This document shows, in pieces, positions 18,629 through 29,425 of a stretch of 64,000 nt of DNA (its first letter is position 1; every line of letters starts with the position of its first letter). This stretch comes from Dyella sedimenti (GTDB lineage Bacteria > Pseudomonadota > Gammaproteobacteria > Xanthomonadales > Rhodanobacteraceae). The stretch covers positions 1-64,000 of the forward strand of contig NZ_JAKWJO010000009.1 of NCBI RefSeq assembly GCF_022760995.1, given 5' to 3'. The notes beneath the pieces were generated by a model. It was not told the DNA's origin. It saw nothing but the letters and a program-made list of their open reading frames with translations, and searched no databases. Both the position numbers and the translations under genes were made by a program.

Positions 18629-19975
18629 ATGAAGCAGCCTCTCGCGTTGTTCCTGCTCGCGGTCGCCACCGCGACCGCCCTGCCCGCCCATGCCCAGCTG
18701 TTGCCGCAGGCCCAGCAGGGCAACCAGTCGCTCGACCGCATCGTGGCCGTGGTGGACGAGGGCGTGATCCTGCAGAGCGAACTGGACGAGGCCGTGCGCT
18801 CGGTGCAGCAGCAGTACGCCAGCAATCCCGGGCAGTTGCCCCCCATGGACGTGCTGCGTCGCCAGGTGCTGGAGCGCCTGATCCTGATGAAACTGCAGGT
18901 GCAGCGCGCCGACGACCAGGGCATCCGCGTCTCCGACGCCGACATCGACCAGGCCGTCAACGCCGTGGCCCAGCAGAACCGGATGACCCCCGAACAGCTG
19001 CGCGCGGCCGTGGAGCAGGACGGATCCAGCTTCGCCGCGTTCCGCCGCCAGCTCGGCGACCAGCTGATCGCCCAGCGCCTGCACGACAGCGTGGTGCGCG
19101 ACCAGGTGAACATCACCGACAGCGAAATCAACAACATGCTGGCCAGCCCCACCTACAAGGCGGGCGAGGTCCACCTGGCGCACATCCAGGTCAGCCTGCC
19201 GACCGGCGCCAGCGCCGCGGACATCAAGGCGGCCCAGGACAAGGCCACCCAGGCCATCGACGCCGTCAAGGGCGGCATGGACTTCCACGCCGCGGCCATC
19301 CGCTATTCCGACGCCCAGGATGCCCTGGACGGCGGCGACCTGGGCTGGCGCCGCATGGACGAGATTCCGCCGGCCTTCGCCGACGCCGTGGCCACCATGA
19401 AGCCCGGCGACGTGACCCCGGCCCTGCGCGGCCCCACCGGCTTCCACATCCTCAAGCTGATCGAGCAGCGCGCGCCCAGCCGCCAGGTCGTGCAGGAATT
19501 CCACGCCCGCCAGATCCTGATCAAGCCCAGCGAGCTGCTGACGCCGGAGCAGGCCCGCCAGAAGGCCGAGGACCTGTACAACCGCATCGTCAACAAGCAC
19601 GAGGACTTCGCCACGCTGGCGAAGGAGAATTCCAAGGACGACACCACCGCCAACAATGGCGGCGACATGGGCTGGTTCATGCAGAACGACTGGGGCAGCA
19701 CCATCGCCCAGCACCTGGTCGAACTGAAGGACGACCAGATCTCGCAGCCGTTCCAGAGCGAGGCTGGCTGGCACATCCTCGAACGCCTTGGCACCCGCCA
19801 GAGCGACCGCACCGACGAGATGGAACGCAACCAGGCACGCCAGGCCATCGGTAACCGCAAGGCCGACCAGGCCTACGACGACTACCTGCGCGAAATGCGC
19901 TCCAGCGCCTACGTGAACATCCTGGTCCCCGAGCTGCGCGATCCCAACGAGCAGCAGAACGCCAAGTCCTCCTGA
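18629..19975 (+). CDS. surA: Periplasmic chaperone/peptidyl-prolyl isomerase SurA
   Basis: SurA escorts outer-membrane proteins, including LptD, across the periplasm. The 448-residue product has a signal peptide (MKQPLALFLLAVATATALPA), an N-terminal chaperone domain starting at SLDRIVAVVDEGVI, and two parvulin domains at about residues 180-285 and 291-395. The second has the canonical ARQILIKPS opening and GGDMGWF. It follows lptD by 39 nt; the order lptD-surA-pdxA-rsmA-apaG-apaH is the classic gammaproteobacterial cluster. Confidence 0.97.
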   Translation: MKQPLALFLLAVATATALPAHAQLLPQAQQGNQSLDRIVAVVDEGVILQSELDEAVRSVQQQYASNPGQLPPMDVLRRQVLERLILMKLQVQRADDQGIRVSDADIDQAVNAVAQQNRMTPEQLRAAVEQDGSSFAAFRRQLGDQLIAQRLHDSVVRDQVNITDSEINNMLASPTYKAGEVHLAHIQVSLPTGASAADIKAAQDKATQAIDAVKGGMDFHAAAIRYSDAQDALDGGDLGWRRMDEIPPAFADAVATMKPGDVTPALRGPTGFHILKLIEQRAPSRQVVQEFHARQILIKPSELLTPEQARQKAEDLYNRIVNKHEDFATLAKENSKDDTTANNGGDMGWFMQNDWGSTIAQHLVELKDDQISQPFQSEAGWHILERLGTRQSDRTDEMERNQARQAIGNRKADQAYDDYLREMRSSAYVNILVPELRDPNEQQNAKSS

Positions 19976-19982
19976 GGCCGGG

Positions 19983-21020
19983 TTGAACGCCACTGCCCTG
20001 CCCCGGCTGGCCGTCACCGCAGGCGAGCCGGCGGGGATCGGGCCCGAATTGCTGATCCGATTGGCCGCCACGCCGCTGGCGGCCAATCTCATTGCGCTCA
20101 CCGACCGTGGCCTGCTGGAACGCGCCGCCGCGCGCTGCGGCGAGGCCGTCGAGCTGATCGACGACGATGGCGCCCCGGTCGCCGAACGCCGCCCGGGCCA
20201 GCTGAGGGTCCGCCCCATCGCACTGGGCACGCCGGAAGTGCCCGGCCGTCCCGATCCCCGTAACGCCCGGCACGTGCTGGCCACCCTGGCCGAGGCCGCC
20301 GACGGCTGCCTGGCGGGCCGCTATGCGGCGGTGGTCACCGCCCCGCTGCAGAAGGCCTCGATCAACGAGGCGGGCATACGCTTCAGCGGCCACACCGAGT
20401 TCTTCGCCGAACGCACCCGGGCCGACGTGGTGATGATGCTGGCCAGCCCCGAACTGCGGGTGGCGCTGGCCACCACCCACCTGCCGCTGTCCGCCGTTCC
20501 CGCCGCCATCACCCGCGAGGGCCTGGAACGGGTGCTGCGCATCGTCCACCTCGAGCTGAAGGCCAAGTTCGGCCTGACCGGGCCACGCATCGCCGTGCTG
20601 GGACTCAACCCGCATGCCGGCGAGGGCGGCCATTTGGGCCACGAGGAAATCGATACCCTCATCCCGTTGCTCGACGCCCTGCGCGCCGAGGGCATGGCAC
20701 TGATCGGCCCGCTGCCGGCCGACACGGCCTTCGTGCCAGCCCAGCGCGCGCGCTACGACGCCGTGCTGGCGATGTACCACGACCAGGCCCTGCCGGTGCT
20801 CAAGAGCGAGGCCTTCGACCGCACGGTCAACCTCACCCTGGGCCTGCCCTTCATCCGCACCTCGGTGGACCATGGCACGGCGCTGGACCTTGCCGGTACC
20901 GGCAAGGGCGATCCGTCGAGTCTGATCGCGGCGACGAGGATGGCGCTGGACCTGGTGGCGAGGCGCCGGAGCGCCTCCCTGGCGGCCGCTCGTATCCCCA
21001 CGGCCGGCCATGACGCATGA
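19983..21020 (+). CDS. pdxA: 4-hydroxythreonine-4-phosphate dehydrogenase
   Basis: PdxA oxidises 4-phosphohydroxy-L-threonine in pyridoxal phosphate synthesis. The 345-residue product has the N-terminal RLAVTAGEPAGIGPELL, FSGHTEFFAERT, the metal-binding histidines, and MYHDQALPVLKS near the C-terminus. No ATG lies before the conserved N-terminus; the start is a TTG at 19983, with GAGG 6 nt upstream, 7 nt after the surA stop. A rare start may hold expression down. Confidence 0.94.
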   Translation: MNATALPRLAVTAGEPAGIGPELLIRLAATPLAANLIALTDRGLLERAAARCGEAVELIDDDGAPVAERRPGQLRVRPIALGTPEVPGRPDPRNARHVLATLAEAADGCLAGRYAAVVTAPLQKASINEAGIRFSGHTEFFAERTRADVVMMLASPELRVALATTHLPLSAVPAAITREGLERVLRIVHLELKAKFGLTGPRIAVLGLNPHAGEGGHLGHEEIDTLIPLLDALRAEGMALIGPLPADTAFVPAQRARYDAVLAMYHDQALPVLKSEAFDRTVNLTLGLPFIRTSVDHGTALDLAGTGKGDPSSLIAATRMALDLVARRRSASLAAARIPTAGHDA

Positions 21021-21057
21021 TCGTCGCGCCCCCGCTACTCCTCTCCCATCGCCAGCC

Positions 21058-21843
21058 ATGAATGCCCGTCCCAAGAAAAGTTTTGGCCAGCACTTCCTGC
21101 ACGAGAAGCGCTACATCGACCGCATCGTCAGCGCCATCTCCCCGCGCCCGGAAGATGTGGTGGTGGAGATCGGCCCGGGCGAAGGCGCGCTGACCCTGCC
21201 CCTGCTGGCCGCCGCGGGCAGGCTCACCGCCATCGAGCTGGATACCGACCTCATTCCGGGCCTGCAGGAGCGCGCGGCCAGCGCCGGCGAACTGGACATC
21301 ATCCATTCGGACGTGCTGAAGGTGGACTTCACCGCCCTGGCGCACCGCCTGGGCGTGGCTCGGCTGCGCATCGCCGGCAACCTGCCCTACTACATCTCCA
21401 GTCCCATCCTGTTCCATTGCGTGGCGCACGCGCACGCCATCCAGGACATGCACTTCATGCTGCAGAAGGAAGTAGTGGACCGCATGGCGGCCGAGCCCGG
21501 CAGCAAAGTGTATGGACGGCTATCGGTGATGCTGCAGCTGGCCTGCCGGGTGGAATCGCTGTTCGTGGTGCCGCCGGGCGCGTTCCGGCCGCCGCCGAAA
21601 GTGGATTCGGCGGTAGTGCGGCTGGTGCCGCTGCCACCCGCGCAACTGCCCGACGCCGACCCGGCGCGCATCCACGCGATCGTGAAGGCCGCGTTCGCGC
21701 AGCGTCGCAAGACGCTGGGCAATGCCTTGAAGAATGTCATGGACGCCGGCGCCATCCTCGCCGCGGACGTGGACCCCAAGGCGCGCGCCGAAACGCTCTC
21801 GCCGCAGGACTACGTGCGGCTGGCCCGCATCGCCGCGGAGTGA
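21058..21843 (+). CDS. rsmA: 16S rRNA dimethyladenosine transferase RsmA (KsgA)
   Basis: RsmA dimethylates two adjacent adenines in the 3' hairpin of 16S rRNA late in small-subunit assembly. The 261-residue product begins MNARPKKSFGQHFLHEKRYI. It has the SAM-binding EIGPGEGALT at about residues 37-46 and NLPYYISSPI near 108. An in-frame ATG at 21010 would add 16 residues and overlap pdxA; 21058 fits the family N-terminus better. Neither start has a clear Shine-Dalgarno sequence. Confidence 0.95.
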   Translation: MNARPKKSFGQHFLHEKRYIDRIVSAISPRPEDVVVEIGPGEGALTLPLLAAAGRLTAIELDTDLIPGLQERAASAGELDIIHSDVLKVDFTALAHRLGVARLRIAGNLPYYISSPILFHCVAHAHAIQDMHFMLQKEVVDRMAAEPGSKVYGRLSVMLQLACRVESLFVVPPGAFRPPPKVDSAVVRLVPLPPAQLPDADPARIHAIVKAAFAQRRKTLGNALKNVMDAGAILAADVDPKARAETLSPQDYVRLARIAAE

Positions 21844-21911
21844 CGGCGCAAGCGGCCGGCCCCGATTCAGCGCGCCGCCCGCAAGCTTGCCCCATGCGGC
21901 ACGACAACCCG

Positions 21912-21917
21912 TACAAT
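21912..21917 (+). promoter_or_regulatory. Candidate -10 element close to the apaG start
   Basis: TACAAT (5/6 to consensus) ends 6 bp before the apaG ATG, so transcription could begin at or near the start codon. A TTGCCC at 21887-21892 is a possible -35 but the 19-bp spacing is long. Confidence 0.3.
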
Positions 21918-21923
21918 CGCGGC

Positions 21924-22307
21924 ATGAACGACAGATCTTCCTACACGATCGACGTGCAGGTCGAACCCCGCTTTGTCCCCGACCAATCCCGTCCCGGCGA
22001 CAACCGCTATGTTTTCGCCTACACCATCACGCTGCACAACGCGGGCGACATGCCCGCGCGCCTGCTCACCCGTCACTGGATCATCACCGACGCCAATGGC
22101 AAGGTAGAGGAAGTGCAGGGTGAAGGCGTGGTCGGCGAGCAGCCGTGGATCCGTCCCGGCGACCACTACGAATACACCTCGGGCGCCGTGCTGGAAACCG
22201 CGGTGGGCGTGATGCAAGGGAGCTACCAGATGCTGGCCGACGACGGCACGCGCTTCGAGGCGCCGATTCCGCCCTTCACCCTGTCCATCCCGCGTACGCT
22301 GCACTGA
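21924..22307 (+). CDS. apaG: ApaG/CorD-family protein
   Basis: This 127-residue protein with the ApaG (DUF525) beta-sandwich fold has YVFAYTITLHNAG, LLTRHWIITDANGK and GVVGEQPWIRPGDHYEYTSG. Its role is unsettled; it was first linked to Co2+ and Mg2+ phenotypes and lies next to apaH in most gammaproteobacteria. Its stop TGA overlaps the apaH ATG (TGATG), indicating coupling. An upstream ATG at 21894 is a possible alternative start. Confidence 0.94.
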   Translation: MNDRSSYTIDVQVEPRFVPDQSRPGDNRYVFAYTITLHNAGDMPARLLTRHWIITDANGKVEEVQGEGVVGEQPWIRPGDHYEYTSGAVLETAVGVMQGSYQMLADDGTRFEAPIPPFTLSIPRTLH

Positions 22308-23158
22308 TGGCCATCTACGCAATCGGCGATGTGCAGGGCTGCCATCCCGAGCTCCAACGCCTGCTCGACAAGCTCCGCTTCGATCCCGCCAGCGACCGCC
22401 TGTGGTTCTGCGGCGACCTGGTCAACCGCGGCGGCCAGTCGCTGGCCACGCTGCGCCTGATCCACAGCCTGCGCGAGCATTCGGTGGTGACGCTGGGCAA
22501 CCACGACCTCAGCCTGCTGGCCATCGCGCAGCGCAGGCCCGAGGCGCAGTCCAAGGTCAATCCCGAGCTGCGCGAGGTGCTGTTCGCCGACGATGCGCCG
22601 GTGCTGCTGGAATGGCTGCGCTCGCAGCGCCTGTTGCACCACGACGAGCAACTGAACTGGACCATGGTGCATGCCGGCCTGGCCCCGTCGTGGACGCTGC
22701 GCCAGGCCCAGCGCTCGGCGCAGGAGATCGAGCGGGAGCTGGGCAGTCCACGCCACCCGCGCCTGCTGAAGAACCTGTTCGGCAACCGACCCGCCGCCTG
22801 GAACAGCCGCCTGCAAGGCATCGAGCGCATGCGCGCCTCGATCAACACGCTGACCCGCATGCGCTATTGCGACATCCACGGCCGCATCGACTTCGAGAGC
22901 AAGGGCATCCCGGGCACGCAGAAACCGGGCATGTATCCCTGGTTCGAGGTCCCGGGCATGCGCCGGCGCGACACCCGCATCGTATGCGGCCATTGGTCGG
23001 CCCTGGGCCGCTTCGCAGGCATGGGCATCTACGCGATCGACACCGGTTGCGTGTGGGGCGGCCAGCTCACCGCGATGCGCCTGGACAGCGAGGAGCCGCA
23101 ATACATCACCGTGAATGCCGAACCCTACCGCACCCGCCCGCCCGGCGGCGGCGACTGA
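22307..23158 (+). CDS. apaH: Bis(5'-nucleosyl)-tetraphosphatase, symmetrical
   Basis: ApaH cleaves diadenosine tetraphosphate to two ADP and can remove Np4 caps from RNA. The 283-residue metallophosphatase has AIGDVQGCHPEL, FCGDLVNRG, TLGNHDLSLLAI and a late CGHWSALG, the standard metal-site motifs. The start overlaps the apaG stop by 1 nt. It is the last gene of the lptD-to-apaH block and converges on secA. Confidence 0.96.
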   Translation: MAIYAIGDVQGCHPELQRLLDKLRFDPASDRLWFCGDLVNRGGQSLATLRLIHSLREHSVVTLGNHDLSLLAIAQRRPEAQSKVNPELREVLFADDAPVLLEWLRSQRLLHHDEQLNWTMVHAGLAPSWTLRQAQRSAQEIERELGSPRHPRLLKNLFGNRPAAWNSRLQGIERMRASINTLTRMRYCDIHGRIDFESKGIPGTQKPGMYPWFEVPGMRRRDTRIVCGHWSALGRFAGMGIYAIDTGCVWGGQLTAMRLDSEEPQYITVNAEPYRTRPPGGGD

Positions 23159-23183
23159 GTCCCCCTCTTCTCGTAGACACCTT

Positions 23184-23367
23184 GCAGGAGCGCACCCTGT
23201 GCGCGACTGCGGCAGGATTAGGGGTTAGAGGCGAGTAGTCAGGGCGCCAAGTCAGACGGCCAGAGGCCAGTTTGCATGCCACGACGAACTTCCGGGCCTG
23301 CGCCCTCACTACTCATCCCTATCCCCTCCGTTCCGCCACACAGTCGCGCACAGGATGCTCTCCCACA
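23184..23367. repeat. REP-like inverted pair, GGAGCGCACC family (copy 2)
   Basis: The left arm at 23184-23212 and the right arm at about 23338-23367 (AGTCGCGCACAGGATGCTCT) are facing copies of the unit seen at 4352-4430. About 125 bp of non-coding sequence lies between them. The right arm has diverged slightly. Confidence 0.7.
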
Positions 23368-23381
23368 GAAAAAGAAGAGAC

Positions 23382-23415
23382 AAAAAGAAACCCCGCCTCG
23401 GCGGGGTTTCTTTTT
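23382..23415. terminator. Bidirectional Rho-independent terminator between apaH and secA
   Basis: A perfect 16-bp stem (AAAAAGAAACCCCGCC and its complement) closes on 2 nt, with an A-run on one side and a T-run on the other. It works on both strands. It ends 5 bp before the secA stop codon and serves the converging apaH and secA transcripts. Confidence 0.95.
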
Positions 23416-23420
23416 CGAGA

Positions 23421-26156
<2,736 letters not shown>

Positions 26157-26223
26157 CGATCTTCCGGATCTGGGGATTCATGAGCCGCCCGCCCGGCAAA
26201 CCCGGGGCAGGACGAAAGGATTG

Positions 26224-26252
26224 ATGATACTAGGGTCGGCGGGCTATCCCAA
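26224..26252 (-). promoter_or_regulatory. Probable secA promoter
   Basis: Read leftward, TTGGGA (26247-26252) and TATCAT (26224-26229) are separated by exactly 17 bp, giving a sigma-70-like promoter about 60 nt upstream of the secA ATG. The rest of the 234-bp gap up to the M23 gene holds small GC-rich inverted repeats but no open frame I would support. Confidence 0.5.
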
Positions 26253-26390
26253 ACGCCACGCCGCCAGTGGCGCGGGTCGGCGCCACGGCACGCGGCGAGG
26301 CCGGCCGGCACCGCGGACTCCCCCGATCATCGTCCCGGATAGGGAGTGGCGGCGGGCTTCCGGGCTTTCAAGGTCCGGTGGATAGGCCGC

Positions 26391-27320
26391 TCAGCGGTGG
26401 TTTTTCACAAAAGCCAGCGGATTGACCACGCGGCCCTTGTACCAGACCTCGAAATGCACGTGCGAACCGGTGGAACGGCCGGTGGAGCCGGCCTCGGAAA
26501 CCACGTCGCCCACGTGCACGCGCTGGCCCGGGTGGACCTCCAGCCGGCTGTTGTGGGCATAGCGGGTCATATAGCCGTTGCCATGGTCGATCTCGATCAC
26601 CTCGCCGTAGCCGCTGCGCTCGCCGGCATAGGTGACCATGCCTTCGGCCACCGCATGCACCGGGGTGCCCTTGGGCGCGGAGATGTCCAGGCCAGTGTGA
26701 TACGCGGCGTGGCCGCTGAACGGATCGGGACGGCCGCCGAAGTAGGAGGAAATATAGCCATCCACCGGCATCCCGGTGGGCTTGAGATTGGATTCGATCT
26801 TGGCATCCAGCAGCAGGCTCTGCAGCGCCGAGAGCTGCGCCTGCTGGCTGTCGAACTGGCCGGCCAGCTGGTCGATGCTGGTATCCAGGGTCTGCGGCAG
26901 GGCATAGCCGCTGTCCTGGCCATCCTCGACGCCGCCGACCGCTGGCTGTTCGTCGAAGTTGAACTCGCCATCGTCCAGCTTGCCGACCTGGGTCAGGCGC
27001 TCGCCCAGCGCATTGAGGCGGGTCGATTGCGCCTGCAGCTGGCCGAGCTTCACCGCCAGCCCGTCGATATCCCGCTGGGCGTCCTTGCGCACCTCGGCCA
27101 GTTGCTGGTTCTGCTGCTGCACCTGTTGCCGCAGGCGGCGGATCTCCGCCAGCGCCCGGTCATGCGGGCTGGACACCGCCATCGCGATCGCCCCGCCCAG
27201 GCCCGCGCAGCCGAGCACCGCCACCGCCGCCATGCCGATCAGGCGGTAACGCAGCCGCCGGTCGGCCAGATTCAGGGTTTTCGGCACCTTTTTGGTGCGG
27301 GACACAAGTATGATTTGCAT
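26391..27320 (-). CDS. M23-family murein endopeptidase, membrane-anchored
   Basis: This 309-residue protein has one N-terminal transmembrane helix (LIGMAAVAVLGCAGLGGAIA), a coiled coil rich in Gln and Leu (about residues 55-105), and a C-terminal LytM/M23 zinc-peptidase domain. The metal ligands are complete: HTGLDIS near 207 and HVHFEVW near 285. It is likely to cut or remodel peptidoglycan cross-links during growth or division. The start MQIILVSRTKKVP at 27320 is preferred over an upstream ATG that would run into the divergent gene. Confidence 0.93.
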   Translation of the reverse strand: MQIILVSRTKKVPKTLNLADRRLRYRLIGMAAVAVLGCAGLGGAIAMAVSSPHDRALAEIRRLRQQVQQQNQQLAEVRKDAQRDIDGLAVKLGQLQAQSTRLNALGERLTQVGKLDDGEFNFDEQPAVGGVEDGQDSGYALPQTLDTSIDQLAGQFDSQQAQLSALQSLLLDAKIESNLKPTGMPVDGYISSYFGGRPDPFSGHAAYHTGLDISAPKGTPVHAVAEGMVTYAGERSGYGEVIEIDHGNGYMTRYAHNSRLEVHPGQRVHVGDVVSEAGSTGRSTGSHVHFEVWYKGRVVNPLAFVKNHR

Positions 27321-27337
27321 GTCTTTCTTCGTCGAAG

Positions 27338-27835
27338 ATGTCGGCATCCATGCAGCGCGACGCTCCACCACCCTCCCGCCGCGCCGGTTCCGGACTCACG
27401 CCCATTACCGCCTTCGGCCCTATCGCCTCACTGGCCCGCAAGGCCCGTGAGCTGGATGCGTTGGATCGCGCACTGCGCCAGACGTTACCGTCACCACTCC
27501 GCGAGCAGGTTCGTTTCGCCAACCTGCAAGACGGCCGCCTCGTTTTTCTGGCTCCCACACCGGCCCTGGCCGCCAGGCTGCGCCTTCTCCAGACGCAAAT
27601 CCTCTCGACCGCACGCGCCATCGGCACGTACGCCCGTGCAATCACCGTGAAAGTGGCCCCCCCTCCACCGACGGAAAACGCGCCGGATCGGTCAAAACCG
27701 CTTTCGCCCGCCGCCGCCTCTCACCTGAGAGCCGCGGCGGCCTCAACCACAGACCCCGAATTGCGGGCACTGTTCCTCGAGCTGGCGTCCGTCGCCGAAG
27801 TTTCTGTTTCCCGACCCGACGGGGCGGCGGACTGA
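27338..27835 (+). CDS. dciA: DciA-like (DUF721) helicase-loading protein
   Basis: This 165-residue protein has the DUF721 core of DciA, the ancestral loader of the replicative helicase DnaB in bacteria that lack DnaC. Visible features are LDRALRQTLPSPLREQVRFA, LVFLAPTPALAARLRLLQTQI and a disordered Pro/Ala-rich tail. Its ATG at 27338 is only 17 bp from the divergent M23 start; an ATG at 27350 is an alternative. The location beside lpxC and secA is the usual one for this family. Confidence 0.8.
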   Translation: MSASMQRDAPPPSRRAGSGLTPITAFGPIASLARKARELDALDRALRQTLPSPLREQVRFANLQDGRLVFLAPTPALAARLRLLQTQILSTARAIGTYARAITVKVAPPPPTENAPDRSKPLSPAAASHLRAAAASTTDPELRALFLELASVAEVSVSRPDGAAD

Positions 27836-27876
27836 CATCCGGCCCTCGCCGACTCCATTGGCGTACTTTCCTGACA

Positions 27877-27892
27877 CCGATCTTCGGATCGG
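27877..27892 (+). terminator. Short UUCG-loop hairpin after dciA
   Basis: CCGATC and GATCGG pair across a TTCG tetraloop about 40 bp after the dciA stop. The stem is only 6 bp and is not followed by a T-run, so its role as a terminator is uncertain. Confidence 0.3.
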
Positions 27893-27992
27893 CGTACGTC
27901 GGTTTATACCATGCCCCCACGGACCTGATAGACCCTGATGTCATCAGTACGTGAACAGCTGCCAATGGAAGGGGCGAGGTATATCACAAAAC

Positions 27993-28023
27993 GAACGGCC
28001 GCGTCCCAAGGACGCGGCCGTTC
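27993..28023 (-). terminator. Rho-independent terminator after lpxC
   Basis: A perfect 14-bp stem (GAACGGCCGCGTCC and its complement) closes on a 3-nt loop. Leftward it is followed by GTTTTGTGATAT. It lies 32 bp past the lpxC stop and ends the leftward transcript. Confidence 0.8.
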
Positions 28024-28055
28024 AGTTTGTTCAGCCTGGATGCGGACTTAGGCGG

Positions 28056-28970
28056 TCAGATCGCCTGGGCCGGATGGGCGTAGGAGATCGGCGCGGTGGC
28101 CGGGTCGTCGGCGAAGCTCACCTCTTCCCAGGCCGAGGCGTCGGCCATCAGGGTGCGCAGCAGCTTGTTGTTGAGCTCATGGCCCGACTTGTGCGCGTAG
28201 TAGGCGCCCACCAGACTGTGGCCCAGCAGGTAGAGGTCGCCGATGGCGTCGAGGATCTTGTGCTTGACGAACTCGTCCTCGTAGCGGAGGCCGTCCTCGT
28301 TGAGCACGCGGTAGTCGTCGAGCACCACGGCGTTGTCCATCGAGCCGCCGAGCGCGAGGTTGTGCTCGCGCAGCATCTCGATGTCGCGCATGAAGCCGAA
28401 GGTGCGCGCGCGGCTGACTTCCTTCACGAACGAGGTGGTGGAGAAGTCGATCTCCGCCTTCGAGGCGCGCTTGCTGATGATCGGGTGGTTGAACTCGATC
28501 GAGAAGCCGACCTTGAAGCCCTCGAACGGCTCGAAGCTGGCCCACTTGTCGCCTTCCTGCACCTTGATCGGCTTCTTGATGCGGATGAAGCGCTTGGCGG
28601 CATTCTGTTCCTCGATGCCGGCGGACTGCAGCAGGAACACGAAGGGACCCGCGCTGCCGTCCATGATCGGCACTTCCGGCGCGGAAAGGTCCACGTAGGC
28701 ATTGTCGATGCCCAGGCCAGCCATCGCAGAAAGCAGATGCTCGACCGTGGAGACGCGCACGTCGCCGTTCACCAGGGTGGTGGAGAGGCGCGTGTCGCCC
28801 ACGTTGTCGGGACGCGCCGGGATTTCGACCGGCGGATTGAGATCGGTACGGCGGAACACGATGCCCGTATTCGGGGCAGCGGGGCGAAGCGTCATATACA
28901 CCTTGTCGCCGGTATGCAGACCGACGCCCGTGGCGCGAATGATGTTCTTGAGCGTACGCTGCTTGATCAT
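28056..28970 (-). CDS. lpxC: UDP-3-O-acyl-N-acetylglucosamine deacetylase
   Basis: LpxC catalyses the committed step of lipid A synthesis. The 304-residue zinc amidase has STVEHLLSAMAGLGIDN (the first zinc His), the HKILDAIGDLYLLG zinc motif, and HSLVGAYYAHKSGHELNN, whose late His is catalytic. The start is the ATG at 28970 (MIKQRTLKNIIRATGVGLHT). It follows ftsZ after an unusually long 448-bp gap and probably has its own promoter. Confidence 0.97.
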   Translation of the reverse strand: MIKQRTLKNIIRATGVGLHTGDKVYMTLRPAAPNTGIVFRRTDLNPPVEIPARPDNVGDTRLSTTLVNGDVRVSTVEHLLSAMAGLGIDNAYVDLSAPEVPIMDGSAGPFVFLLQSAGIEEQNAAKRFIRIKKPIKVQEGDKWASFEPFEGFKVGFSIEFNHPIISKRASKAEIDFSTTSFVKEVSRARTFGFMRDIEMLREHNLALGGSMDNAVVLDDYRVLNEDGLRYEDEFVKHKILDAIGDLYLLGHSLVGAYYAHKSGHELNNKLLRTLMADASAWEEVSFADDPATAPISYAHPAQAI

Positions 28971-29013
28971 TTTTTTGGTACCTGTAAGGGGCAGCAGCCA
29001 AATTAGGGGAGGG

Positions 29014-29041
29014 ATGCTAACACAGTCTTAACCTGTGAAAA
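29014..29041 (-). promoter_or_regulatory. Candidate lpxC promoter
   Basis: Leftward, TTTTCA (29036-29041) and TAGCAT (29014-29019) stand 16 bp apart, about 45 nt before the lpxC ATG. Each is 4/6 to consensus. This is the best pair I find in the gap. Confidence 0.3.
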
Positions 29042-29425
29042 GCCAACCGGCCCCACACACTCTGCGCACCCTTTCATCCTCCTTTCATTCATGAATGAGT
29101 TTCATTCATGGGGCGAGCAGGAATTTCCCTATAACTTTCAAAAACTTGGCTTCAGCACAGCACCCCGGACCGGGACGGGATCCGATCACGGGGCGCCGAA
29201 CCCACCGGGGATTCGATACCTGGCGGGTCATGCGTCATCCCTGAGGCACAGCTTGTGTACTCAAGAACGGGCGCCGGACAGCGTCAGCCGAGCCACGTTC
29301 CCCGAGGGGAAAACGGCCCTTCCGCGCGCGGACCACCGGGGCGGTACCGTGCGCGATTCGTTACTGACAAGTGAAACCGGCGTTTTGTTCAATTTTTCTT
29401 CAAATTATTTGACCTGTCAGTTTTG
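29042..29425. other. Non-coding gap between ftsZ and lpxC with repeats
   Basis: No supported gene lies here. There is a 12-bp palindrome CATTCATGAATG at 29086-29097 and a direct repeat TTTCATTCATG at 29083-29093 and 29100-29110. A low-GC stretch lies just after ftsZ (about 29377-29420), flanked by ACTGACA/TGTCAGT arms. The middle (29160-29340) is GC-rich without an obvious structure. An open frame crossing it rightward has the composition of non-coding sequence and overlaps ftsZ. Confidence 0.5.

Noticed and set aside
15971..20284. Very long leftward open frame across lptD, surA and pdxA
   Set aside because: It is antisense to three well-supported genes, has the Val/His/Gln/Gly-rich composition of a shadow frame in high-GC DNA, and contains no recognisable domain.
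26157..26390. secM-like arrest peptide upstream of secA
   Set aside because: No leftward open frame with a signal peptide and arrest motif is present; the gap holds a promoter and GC-rich repeats only.
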